From NCBI RefSeq assembly GCF_900148505.1, contig NZ_FRXO01000001.1, positions 744,001 to 808,000 of the forward strand: 64,000 nucleotides of DNA. The letters are read 5' to 3'. Origin of the DNA: Pseudoxanthobacter soli DSM 19599 (GTDB lineage: Bacteria; Pseudomonadota; Alphaproteobacteria; Rhizobiales; Segnochrobactraceae). The position numbers were made by a program, and so were the translations under genes. Positions 43,086-51,564 of this stretch are shown piece by piece (positions within the stretch are counted from its first letter, which is position 1; the number at the start of each line of letters is the position of its first letter). The notes beneath the pieces were generated by a model. It saw only the letters and a program-made list of their open reading frames with translations, was not told where the DNA came from and ran no database searches.

Positions 43086-43929
43086 GGAGGTGTGGACTCT
43101 TGGTATTCCCAAGAGTGATCGGGGGTGATTCAAGGCTGTCTTTTGGAGGCAGCGATGGGTGTCCTGGACCGCCTGATTTTTCGGGACGATCAGTGGGAAC
43201 GGATGTCGGTCCACATCATTGGCGACGAGCGCCCGCGCGGCTCTTCGGGCCGCGACAACCGCATGTTTATCGAGGCCGTGTTGTGGATCGTGCGCACTGG
43301 CTCGCCCTGGCGCACCTGACCGAAATGTTCGGCGAGCGGAACAGCGTCTTCCGCCGGTTCAGCCGCTGGAGCCACAAAGGTGTCTGGTGGCGCATTTTCG
43401 AAGCCATGTCGAACGACCCCGACTTTGAATACCTGATTGTCGATTCCACTATTATCCGCGCCCATCAGCACGCTGCCGGGGCAAAAAAGGGGGTCTGAAG
43501 ATCAAGCCCTTGACCGTTCACGCGGAGGCATGAACACCAAGATCCACATGGCCGTGCGCGGCCTGGGCTACCCGGTCCGCTTCATCCTCACGGCCGGCCA
43601 GAAGGGCGATGCACCACAGGCCGAGGTCCTGATCGAAGCCTGCCGGCCGATATCGTCATGGCCGACACCGCCTACGACAGTGAGAAACTGCGTCAGGTCA
43701 TCACGCGCAAGCGGGCGCAGGCGGTGATCCCGAACAACCCCTCGCGCGCTCTCAAATACCCGGTCGACAAGCACCTCTATGCTCAACGCCACCTGATCGA
43801 AGGCTGCTTTTCAGGGCTGAAACAGTTCAGGCGCGTCGCAACGCGCTTCGAGAAAACCACGAAACACTATCTCGCCATCATTACCCTCGCCGCCACCGTC
43901 ATCTGCCTTAGGTAGGTTTCCACACCTCC
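43086..43929. mobile_element. IS5-family element, IS427-like group (844 bp, decayed)
   Basis: Terminal inverted repeats GGAGGTGTGGA (43086-43096) and TCCACACCTCC (43919-43929) match perfectly, and both ends are bordered by TA, the expected target duplication for this group. The size fits the group. The internal transposase is broken by frameshifts, so the copy cannot move on its own. It lies between the chromosomal yqhA-like gene and the putative attachment site at 44141. Confidence 0.9.
43155..43915 (+). pseudogene. Frameshifted IS5-family DDE transposase
   Basis: The protein can be followed in pieces: MGVLDRLIFRDDQWERM from ATG 43155 (GGAGG ahead), then WSHKGVWWRIFEAMS and the first Asp in LIVDSTIIRAHQHAAGAKK, then GGMNTKIHMAVRGLG, the second Asp in MADTAYDS, and the YxxRxxxExxxxxxK end YAQRHLIEGCFSGLK. 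Single-base losses occur near 43310 (expected CGCGAC, found CGCAC) and near 43638. A third frame change at the A6-G run near 43484 may be the programmed frameshift between orfA and orfB normal for this group. The extra losses make it non-functional. Confidence 0.85.
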
Positions 43930-44407
43930 TAACTTGATTTCCCACAGGCCGCTTCCATCCTCGGCATGACGAGAGGGTAAAAATCCGGCAGACGGCGAAA
44001 AACGCCCACCGTCGCGCGTCGTCAAAGCCCCTCGCTTCAAGGCGCCGGGCTCCGAATGCGACCGGTCTCTCTTCTCTTCAAATTCAATTCGCTACGACGC
44101 CGCCGCGATCATTCGCGAAACGCCGGGAACCTCGTCAGATCATTCCCACTCGATGATTAACCGGAGCGGTAAGTATTTGAATTTTCTGTGAATGTAAAAA
44201 TGAGAAGTCGACGATTACCGTCAGATATACCGTCAGATTCATACGCAATTGTTTTTCCACAATAAATGTGGCGCGGTGCGCGGCGTCGATCTGTACGTTT
44301 GCATTATATACGAAGCGCGGGAGAAATAGCTAGATCCAATCGCGAAAGTTCGCGATTGACTGTGATAGACGGCGAAACCGTGCGCGCGTTCGGCGTTGCT
44401 CTGCAGG
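43930..44407. other. Non-coding junction: IS element, putative guaA-type attachment site, AT-rich island edge
   Basis: No gene seen. From 43930 to about 44140 the composition is that of the chromosome. At 44141-44155 there is a sequence identical to a guaA 3' end, and from about 44156 to 44400 the sequence becomes AT-rich, as is usual at the ends of integrated elements. AbiE genes follow. Confidence 0.5.
44141..44155 (-). other. Putative attachment-site core (guaA 3'-end remnant) of an integrative element
   Basis: On the minus strand these 15 bases read ATC GAG TGG GAA TGA, i.e. I-E-W-E-stop, the conserved C-terminus of GMP synthase (GuaA). The codons just before it do not encode GuaA, so only the core is present. 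The 3' end of guaA is a well-known integration site for ICEs and genomic islands, which leave an intact guaA at one end and a short core copy at the other. Orientation implies the element extends to the right, through abiE, the restriction operon and trb. Confidence 0.55.
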
Positions 44408-45318
44408 CTACGCATTCGATGCCCTCCAGCCTTCGCCCGGCTTCCAACGCTCATCCTTTTCAGCAGGCTCGGTCAGGGGAAGCAGAAATCCGGCGAGGTC
44501 GGAGACGACGACAGCCAGCTCCGCCGGCGCCGAGGCCATTCGCTCTCGCCCCAGAAAGGCCCTCCACTGTCGCCCCCAAGCCTCCACGTAAGCCTCGCTC
44601 AGACCGATCGGCTTCTCGGTTGGAAGCATGGTCTCGCGCCGTACAAAGGTCTGACGGACGGCCTCTGCAAGCGATGCCCGGTCAAATTCGAACGTCTGCG
44701 CGATCAGCCAGAGGTCGTAGAAATCCTTCAGCCGGCTGTTCGCGATGCCGAGCAGAACGAGCGCCTGGAATTTCTCGGCAACCACGGTCGTCACCGGATA
44801 GGCGCGCAGGCGGGGCGCCGGCGCGTCGAGCAGTGGCGGATAGACGATCTCGACGGGACCCGGCGTGACGGCGTCACCAAAACCGATGTCGACCTGAATC
44901 GGAACGCGGGCACCGGCGATCGTCGCGGAGGTGCGCACACGAATGCCGCCGTATTCTACGTCTTCCCGGATCGGAACAGCCATGATCGCTCCGATATCGA
45001 ACTCCACGCCATCATCATCGACCGGCTGCCCACAGATCTCGCGAAAGGCCCCGCCGATCGAGTCCGGGCTGTTTTCGCCATAGCCGAGGAAATCGAGATC
45101 GCGTGTCGGCCGGAACGGGTTTTCAACCCAAGTTACGAACAGCATCGCCCCTTTCAGAACGAAGCGGTCGCGATGGGTGATTGGCTCAGCCGATAGAGAA
45201 GTCGCTCCAGCGCATAGCGCGTCAGCAGAATCTGAAAGTCCGTGCGTTCGGCGCGAGACCGGTCGAGCAGGCGAGCCCGGACCGAAGCGCCGACATTTTT
45301 TCTCGGTTCACGCGCCAT
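44408..45318 (-). pseudogene. AbiEii-type nucleotidyltransferase toxin, frameshifted
   Basis: The 5' part starts at ATG 45318 (MAREPRKNVGASVRARLL) and reads to RLLYRLSQSP, then stops shortly after. The rest continues in another frame as DRFVLKGAMLFVTWV. One base is missing in the G-run at 45175-45177 (three G instead of four). The body shows the nucleotidyltransferase motif TRDLDFLGYG and the conserved AEKFQALVLLG and SRLKDFYDLW. It would be the toxin of a type IV toxin-antitoxin/abortive-infection pair. The 11-nt overlap with abiEi is typical. Either inactivated in this strain or a sequencing error. Confidence 0.85.
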
Positions 45319-45919
45319 CGGCCACCATCGCCTCCACATAGAGCTTCATGGTCGACCAGACCTTGCCTTTGGTCCCATAGGTCCAGAGCTGGTCGCTTGT
45401 GACTTTCCGCTGTCGAAGTCCCTCACGCAGGCCTTCCAGGGCGATATCTATTCCGATCTTCGCCCGATAGCGAAAGCAATCGACGATCGTCCGCGCCGGA
45501 TTGGTGATCGCCACCTTGACGCCTTCGATGGAGCGCCGCTCCACACCTTCTGTCAGCGAGGGACCGGTGAAGCGCACGAAGCGAATGGGTGGATAGTCGA
45601 TCTTGGGACGCCAGGCGGTGCGATCGATGGCCATCCAAACGGCCGACGGCATTTGCAGGGTCAGCTCGTGGAACTGCAGCGCCGAGGTCAGACAGATGAC
45701 GCCTTTGGGAACGAGCAGCGATGCTTCGGCCAGGACGCGCGCCGCATCGCCCGAGCTATCCGCGAGCTGATAGAGACCACGCGCGGGACGAATGACCTCG
45801 CCGTCCCGGACAAGACGCGCCAGGGTTTCGGGCGCGATACCATGAGCGGCGAAGTCCTTCAGCCGCATCATGGGGCACGTCTTCAGCAGCTTGAGCGCTT
45901 GGGCACGTTGAGAGTCCAT
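45308..45919 (-). CDS. abiEi: AbiEi-family antitoxin/transcriptional regulator
   Basis: 203 residues from ATG 45919. An N-terminal winged-helix region (MRLKDFAAHGIAPETLARL, GEVIRPARGLYQLAD) is followed by the AbiEi antitoxin body (LLVPKGVICLTSALQFHEL; AITNPARTIVDCFRYRAKIG near residue 135; ALEGLREGLRQ). It neutralises AbiEii and represses its own promoter. A longer TTG start at 45955 is possible but less likely. The frame is intact although the partner toxin is frameshifted. It lies downstream of the large restriction operon, separated by about 230 bp. Confidence 0.87.
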   Translation of the reverse strand: MDSQRAQALKLLKTCPMMRLKDFAAHGIAPETLARLVRDGEVIRPARGLYQLADSSGDAARVLAEASLLVPKGVICLTSALQFHELTLQMPSAVWMAIDRTAWRPKIDYPPIRFVRFTGPSLTEGVERRSIEGVKVAITNPARTIVDCFRYRAKIGIDIALEGLREGLRQRKVTSDQLWTYGTKGKVWSTMKLYVEAMVADGA

Positions 45920-45997
45920 GGCCTTAGCGATGTGATGTTTCCTAGGCAGATTCAAAATATAGCAGAGGTTTTATCACATTTACAGGAAAGGGCAAAT

Positions 45998-46034
45998 CCG
46001 ATGCGATCGCCCTTTCAAGGGGCCACCGCATCGG
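45998..46034. terminator. Hairpin between the restriction operon and abiE
   Basis: CCGATGCG (45998-46005) pairs perfectly with CGCATCGG (46027-46034), with a second inner stem CCCT/AGGG. It lies just past the last gene of the leftward restriction operon and upstream of abiEi, so it may end the operon or mark the abiE promoter. No T-tract. Confidence 0.4.
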
Positions 46035-46152
46035 CGACACCAAAGCACTGGCTTCAAGCCCTAGTGGCGCCCCTTACCTCGATGACGGCGCATATTCACC
46101 CCCATTGGTGCAAGGCAATTGACGGACAGCCGACATCACGAACGATGCCGCC

Positions 46153-49140
46153 TTATGTGTGATCCATCAGGTCGTCGACGGTTCTCGCCTTTATGTAGCG
46201 AGCCGGGTTCGGCCCGGAGGCGAGCGCGCTGAAGTGCGCCTCCCCGCACGCGATCTTGCCGGCTTCGATGTCGCGCAAGTCATCGACGAAGAGACTGCCT
46301 TTGGTCTCCACGACGAAATACAGGCGCTCCTCGCCGCTGACTTCGACCAGAACCGCCCAGTCGGGGTTGTAGGTACCGAGCGGAGTCGGCACTTTGAACC
46401 ACCCGGGCAGCTTGGCGTAGATCTTCACAGCTTCGTTCTTTTCGAGCTGCTCGGCGAATGTCCGCTCGACACCTCCGGAATCATAGACGACGTGCTCGAA
46501 GACCGACTTCTGCGCGTCCTTGAGCATGTTGCGCAAATAGCCGGTCAGCTCCTCCTGCGCAAAAAGCTCCTGCGCGTAATAGTGCTCGTCGCCGATCCGC
46601 TGATATTTAATGCCGTCCACGATCGCCAAACGCTTCGTCCGGTTGATCACTTCACCAGCGATCTCGATGAACGCCTGCGGATTGCGCTTGAAGTCGATCA
46701 AGCGGCCGCACTCGGTCAGAATGCGGACGAGGCTCTTGCGGGTGAGTTGGGTCCGGTCCTGAAGATCGGTCAGCACGTCGGGCAGGACGATATCGCCTTC
46801 CTCGATCGTGATGATGGTTCCGCTGTTCTTGTCGTGCTCCCTGGCCTCAACGCCGCCCTGTCCGATGGAAAGATCGGCCTTCCTGACCCGCACGCGGGCC
46901 TTGGAGACAGGTGGACCATTGGCGATCGCCTTGGCGCAATCGGTGATCAGCTTCTCGTTGTCGAAGTGAACGCGATACGTCGTCTTGTGCTTGATGCGAT
47001 CCCAGAGCGCCTGGAATTCGGCGCTTTCCAGAATGGCCTGCCGTGTCTTGACGGTGACACGCTCGTCGGCGTTCTTGATGTCGAGCTTCCCGGCGACCTT
47101 CTTCAGCACGTCTCGAACCGCGCCGAGATGGCCGGCCATAGCCGCCGGTAGCGCAAAGGTTCCGTCCTTCAGGGCGGTGCGTAGCGTGTCCTGCACCTTG
47201 CCCTTGGTGTCGACGAAGCCCTCGGCCTTCAAGTGATCGAAGATGGCGGCCGATTCCTCAAAACCCAGCATTCCGGTCGAGCCGTCCGGGTTGACCACGG
47301 GGATGGTCGCGAACTGGTGCTTCTCGACGATGCCGAACTTGATGCCGGAGTCCTTCTCGATTTCCTTCTGAAGGTTCTCGGCGAAGTCCTCATAGCTCTC
47401 GGTGGCGATGACCGTCAGCGTGTTGATGTCGAAGCCGCGCAGGCGTTCACCGTTCTGGTTCACGCACAGCCTAAGACCACGGCCGATGGTCTGCCGCCGC
47501 TCGCGCTCGGTGCCGATCTCGCGGAGCGCGCAGATCTGGAAGACGTTGGGATTGTCCCAGCCCTCCTTAAGGGCGGAGTGCGAGAAGATGAACTTCAGCT
47601 TCGTATCGAAGCTGAGCAGCTTCTCCTTATCCTTCATGATCAGGTTATAGGCGCGCTCGGCATTGTCGCGACCCGCCTGATTGTTGTCGGCCGTGTCGGT
47701 CCAGCGCCGTGACTTGTCGATCGAGAAATAGCCGTCATGCACCTCTTCGGCTTCCGACGTAACGTCGACTTCCTTGAACAGGCTGACGAAGTCGGGAAGC
47801 TTCGCCGCGCGGCGATACTCCTCTTCAAAGATGCGGGCATATTTGCCCTTCACGGGATTTCCGTCGGTATCGTAAGACCGATAGTGCTCCACCGCATCGA
47901 TGAAGAACAGGCTCAGCACCTTGATGCCGAGCGGCGCCAAGCGCTTTTCCTTCTCCAGATGCTCGTGGATGGTACGTCGGATCATCAGGCGCTTCAGCGC
48001 GTCGGCATCGACATCGCCGACGGCTTGGCCGGGCTGGAGAAACTCCTCGCTGCCCGGCAGCCTCACCTCCAGGAGCTGATTGTCGCGTCCGGCGCGGATT
48101 TCCCCGATGCGGCAATCGGCATAGATGGCGCGCTTTGTCAGCTCCTCCAGATCGTCGCCATCCTGAACTGTCACCTCCTGGCGACGCACTTGCTTGCCGT
48201 CGAGCACGTCGATTTCAACGCGCGCTGTGATGGTTCCCTTGGCGTTGCTGGCGGAGACGAAGCGGACGTAGGCCTTGTTGTGGCCGCCCTCCACTTCGAG
48301 CGAAGCGACCTCGATCTGCTTGACCAGCTTGCGCTCGTAGGCGTCTACCGCGTCGAGGCGGAACACCATGTGATGCTTGTCGACGTGGGTCGCCGAATAG
48401 CGCAGCGTGCAAAGCGGATTCATCTCGCCGAGGGCATTCTTGCCAGCGCCGGAAAGGCCACCGTCGACGCTCTGCGGCTCATCCACGATCAGGATTGGCC
48501 GGGTCGCGCGGATGAGGTCGATCGGCCGTTCGCCGCCCGTCTTCTCGCTGTCTTTGTAGAGGTTGTTCACATCCTTCTTGTTGATGGCGCCGACCGTCAC
48601 CACCATGATCTGGATGTTGGGGCTGGTCGCGAAATTGCGCACCTGCCCGAGCTTGGCGGAATCATAGAGGAAATAGTCGAAGGGTTGCCCAGAATAGAGC
48701 CCCTTGAAATGCTCCTCGGTGATCTGAAGCGTCTTGTAGACGCCCTCCTTGATCGCCACCGACGGCACGACGATGACAAACTTGGTGAAACCGTAGAGCT
48801 TGTTCAGCTCGAAAATGGTGCGAAGATAGACATAGGTCTTGCCCGTGCCCGTCTCCATTTCCACCGTGAAATCTCCAGAGGTCAGCGCGGAGGATGGGGC
48901 CAAGCCGTTGCGGAGCTGGATATCTTTCAGGTTGGCGATGATCTCGTCATCCAGCAGCGTGAGCCGGTTACCGATGCCAAGCTCGCTTTCGACCAGCCCG
49001 AGTTCACCCTGAAGCCCCCCCGCCTCCTGCCGGGTGACGGTGAACTCGGTGCGGTTGATCTCCTGGCCACGGAACAGATCCGCGACGGCCTCGATCGCGC
49101 GTTTCTGGTAATCGAGATCGGGTTCGAAATGCAGCTTCAT
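46153..49140 (-). CDS. Type III restriction-modification system Res subunit
   Basis: 995 residues. SF2 helicase: Walker A METGTGKT near residue 94, motif II as DEPQ (ILIVDEPQSVDG), LRYSATH, and motifs V/VI SALKEGWDNPNVFQI and RQTIGRGLRLCV near 530-565. The C-terminal nuclease has a PD-(D/E)xK pair in YNPDWAVLVE near 925 and FVVETKGSL near 944. DEPQ is normal for type III Res. It would cut DNA after ATP-driven communication between unmodified sites. ATG 49140 overlaps the preceding stop as ATGA; a GTG two codons earlier is less likely. Last gene of the operon. Confidence 0.93.
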   Translation of the reverse strand: MKLHFEPDLDYQKRAIEAVADLFRGQEINRTEFTVTRQEAGGLQGELGLVESELGIGNRLTLLDDEIIANLKDIQLRNGLAPSSALTSGDFTVEMETGTGKTYVYLRTIFELNKLYGFTKFVIVVPSVAIKEGVYKTLQITEEHFKGLYSGQPFDYFLYDSAKLGQVRNFATSPNIQIMVVTVGAINKKDVNNLYKDSEKTGGERPIDLIRATRPILIVDEPQSVDGGLSGAGKNALGEMNPLCTLRYSATHVDKHHMVFRLDAVDAYERKLVKQIEVASLEVEGGHNKAYVRFVSASNAKGTITARVEIDVLDGKQVRRQEVTVQDGDDLEELTKRAIYADCRIGEIRAGRDNQLLEVRLPGSEEFLQPGQAVGDVDADALKRLMIRRTIHEHLEKEKRLAPLGIKVLSLFFIDAVEHYRSYDTDGNPVKGKYARIFEEEYRRAAKLPDFVSLFKEVDVTSEAEEVHDGYFSIDKSRRWTDTADNNQAGRDNAERAYNLIMKDKEKLLSFDTKLKFIFSHSALKEGWDNPNVFQICALREIGTERERRQTIGRGLRLCVNQNGERLRGFDINTLTVIATESYEDFAENLQKEIEKDSGIKFGIVEKHQFATIPVVNPDGSTGMLGFEESAAIFDHLKAEGFVDTKGKVQDTLRTALKDGTFALPAAMAGHLGAVRDVLKKVAGKLDIKNADERVTVKTRQAILESAEFQALWDRIKHKTTYRVHFDNEKLITDCAKAIANGPPVSKARVRVRKADLSIGQGGVEAREHDKNSGTIITIEEGDIVLPDVLTDLQDRTQLTRKSLVRILTECGRLIDFKRNPQAFIEIAGEVINRTKRLAIVDGIKYQRIGDEHYYAQELFAQEELTGYLRNMLKDAQKSVFEHVVYDSGGVERTFAEQLEKNEAVKIYAKLPGWFKVPTPLGTYNPDWAVLVEVSGEERLYFVVETKGSLFVDDLRDIEAGKIACGEAHFSALASGPNPARYIKARTVDDLMDHT

Positions 49141-49652
49141 GCGCACACCTCACCGATCAGAGCCATGTTCTTGTCGTGGCGCGCTTCGTCAACGTCTCTT
49201 TCAGCGGGAGCGGCTTCCAGCCGGGCAATATAGTCCGCTGGCAGACCGTGCTCCTTAGCGCCTGCAACAACGAGAGCGCGGTACCAAGTGTAAGGATTGA
49301 GCTTCGGATCGGTGATGGTGGCTACGTAGGCGATCGCAGTGCATCGGTCGGCTTCAAGATGGACCTGCACTTGCGTTTCGTCATAGCCCGCCCCAAAGCC
49401 TTCAGCCTTGTCAAGGGCCGCCTTCTCGCTGCGCGCTATCTCGAATAGAATACCGAACACCGACGCGCCGTGCTTATCTGTTTTCACGATGTCGCACTTA
49501 CCAGATCTATCGCGGCTCTTCTTGTGCCAGCGAAGCTCGTAGCCGTGCAGTTCGGCGATACCTTTCGGTTTCGCGGAAGGGCAGCGTTCCTGCAAACGCG
49601 CGCTAAGCATGTTAGAGCCATAGGCGAAGCTTAGAATCGTATCGGCGCTCAT
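49137..49652 (-). CDS. Gamma-glutamylcyclotransferase/AIG2-like protein
   Basis: 171 residues with the GGCT fold marks: substrate loop FAYGSNML near residue 9 and the catalytic-Glu context LDKAEGFGAGYDE near 80. Related enzymes release 5-oxoproline from gamma-glutamyl amines, others are uncharacterised. It is wedged between mod and res with TGATG and ATGA overlaps, so it is translationally coupled to both, which is unusual for a housekeeping enzyme. Its place suggests an accessory role in the restriction system, but nothing in the sequence says what. Confidence 0.85.
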   Translation of the reverse strand: MSADTILSFAYGSNMLSARLQERCPSAKPKGIAELHGYELRWHKKSRDRSGKCDIVKTDKHGASVFGILFEIARSEKAALDKAEGFGAGYDETQVQVHLEADRCTAIAYVATITDPKLNPYTWYRALVVAGAKEHGLPADYIARLEAAPAERDVDEARHDKNMALIGEVCA

Positions 49653-51523
49653 CACAGACTCCGCACATCGGCGATGCCAGCCTGATTCAGGATCGCGGCC
49701 ATGTTGGTCTTGGCGATGTCATCGGCGAAGCCGGTATCCTTGAACACGACACGCGTATCGACGGCCGGCGCCTGTGCCTTCCGCCATTCGACGATGCCGT
49801 TCGCGAGTTCCTCCACCACGTCCTTGGTCAGGCCGTCAGCGAGACAGACGATCAGCGTGCCACCGCCAATGGAATGAACCGTCTTGCCAGCAATCGTCTT
49901 CGTCTCGATCGACACACAGAGATCAAGCCCGAGTTTGAGCAATAGCTCATAGAGCACGTCTTGCTCCTTGCGGCCTTGAACGAGGTGTTCGGCATTCTTC
50001 AAAAGACTGTCTTCGAGATCAGAGGCGTTAGGCTCCCACGCGCGGATGTTGGACGACGTTAACTTGAAGGTTCGAAAACCAAGATCGCTTTGGCCAATCG
50101 GTCCTGTCCTTAGTGCATCAGCCGCCGCGCGCAACCGCCGCCGTGTGATAGCCGCTATTGTTGAAAAATCGGCGCGATCCGTCACTTCAGGCAGCTGAAC
50201 CATAATGTATCGCCTATTGCCGCCGTCTTCAGAGTTCAGTTTCATCACTGCATGCGCGGTCGATCCAGATCCCGCGAAAAAGTCGAGCACCAGCGCATCT
50301 TTGTCCTTCGCGCCGATCCTCATCAGATGTAGCAACATCTTTGTCGGCTTAGGATTATTGAATATTTTCGGCCCGATCAGATTGTCGATCTCTTGCGTTC
50401 CATCCCGATTTCGGCCGTGCTCCTTTTCGACCATCAGGCTCCGCGGCGTGACGCCGTCCAATGACTCCCAAGTGCGTGAATACACGCGCCACTCGCCGCT
50501 ACCCTTCTCTCTGAAAAATTCCAGTTCAGCGCGTCGCTCTTTGACAGTTGTTTCACCCCATCGCCAGCTGGTCGTAGGGTTTTTCGGATCGGGCTGTGGA
50601 GGTTTAACGAAAGTCCCATCGGGGCATTCGATAGGAAAGTCCATTGACGAATTATAGGTCAGGCTCGTCTTGTCCAATCGCTCCAAGTAGTACCTCCGTC
50701 CGTTCTCTGACCGGTTGTACTTTGCGGTCATGGCGGGGCTTTCATGAAGCACACTAGCAACTCCCGCCTTACCGGCATCTCGACTGAAACAAACAATATA
50801 CTCATGCTCAGCAGCCACATGGCCGCTATCGTCACCGCCTCCAGCTTTCCGTTTCCAGACGAACGTCGCGATGTAGTTTTCTTCACCGAATATTTCGCTA
50901 CAGATTTGCCGCAGTCGCTCAAACTCCCCATCATCGATACTGATAAAAATCAAACCATCTTCACGCATGAGCGATCGCGCCAGTTTCAAGCGCGGATAAA
51001 CCATGTTTAGCCAGTCGGTATGGAACCGACCAGACACCTCCATATTTGAGCTTATCTTCTTTCCACCCTCAATTTGACCAGTCATTTCCATATAGTTTTT
51101 GATGCTATCGCGAAAATCATCGGGATATACAAAATCTTTACCCGTGTTGTAGGGCGGATCGATGTAGATCATCTTTACCCTGCCGGCATAGCTCTTCTGC
51201 AAGAGCTTGAGCACTTCGAGGTTATCGCCCTCGATCATCAGGTTCTGTGTCGTATCCCAGTCGACGCTCTCTTCCGGGCAGGGCAGCAGCGTGCCAGCCG
51301 ACGGGGTCAACGCGATCTGCCGGGCACGGCGCTTGCCATGCCAGTTGAGCCCGTACTTCTCCTCGCGCTCGTCCACAGAGCCGCCGAGCAGTTGCTTCAG
51401 CACCTCGAAGTCGATCTTCCCTTCCGTGAATGCGTCGGGGAATAGGGACTTCAGCACCTCGACGTTGCCGGAGATGATATCGGCGCTCTTGGTCTCGGGG
51501 CTCTCGGCATCAAGTTTCTTCAT
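49652..51523 (-). CDS. Type III DNA methyltransferase (Mod), adenine-specific
   Basis: 623 residues. DPPY motif IYIDPPYNTGKD near residue 121 precedes the AdoMet motif DFFAGSGSTAHAV near 416, the beta-class order of type III Mod. The central recognition region (roughly 50300-51100) is AT-richer than both ends. ATG 51523 (MKKLDAESPETKSADI) matches the usual Mod start; a GTG at 51556 would extend it by 11 residues. It methylates one strand of an asymmetric site, protecting host DNA and supplying recognition to Res. It follows the DUF262 gene by 41 bp. Confidence 0.92.
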   Translation of the reverse strand: MKKLDAESPETKSADIISGNVEVLKSLFPDAFTEGKIDFEVLKQLLGGSVDEREEKYGLNWHGKRRARQIALTPSAGTLLPCPEESVDWDTTQNLMIEGDNLEVLKLLQKSYAGRVKMIYIDPPYNTGKDFVYPDDFRDSIKNYMEMTGQIEGGKKISSNMEVSGRFHTDWLNMVYPRLKLARSLMREDGLIFISIDDGEFERLRQICSEIFGEENYIATFVWKRKAGGGDDSGHVAAEHEYIVCFSRDAGKAGVASVLHESPAMTAKYNRSENGRRYYLERLDKTSLTYNSSMDFPIECPDGTFVKPPQPDPKNPTTSWRWGETTVKERRAELEFFREKGSGEWRVYSRTWESLDGVTPRSLMVEKEHGRNRDGTQEIDNLIGPKIFNNPKPTKMLLHLMRIGAKDKDALVLDFFAGSGSTAHAVMKLNSEDGGNRRYIMVQLPEVTDRADFSTIAAITRRRLRAAADALRTGPIGQSDLGFRTFKLTSSNIRAWEPNASDLEDSLLKNAEHLVQGRKEQDVLYELLLKLGLDLCVSIETKTIAGKTVHSIGGGTLIVCLADGLTKDVVEELANGIVEWRKAQAPAVDTRVVFKDTGFADDIAKTNMAAILNQAGIADVRSL

Positions 51524-51564
51524 TTTATCCAACTCAATCAGGTGCAAACGGGGCACGGCAGCGG

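Noticed and set aside
45920-46152. Searched for a tRNA gene as an integration site near the island edge
   Set aside because: No cloverleaf could be formed; the only clear structure is the hairpin at 45998-46034.
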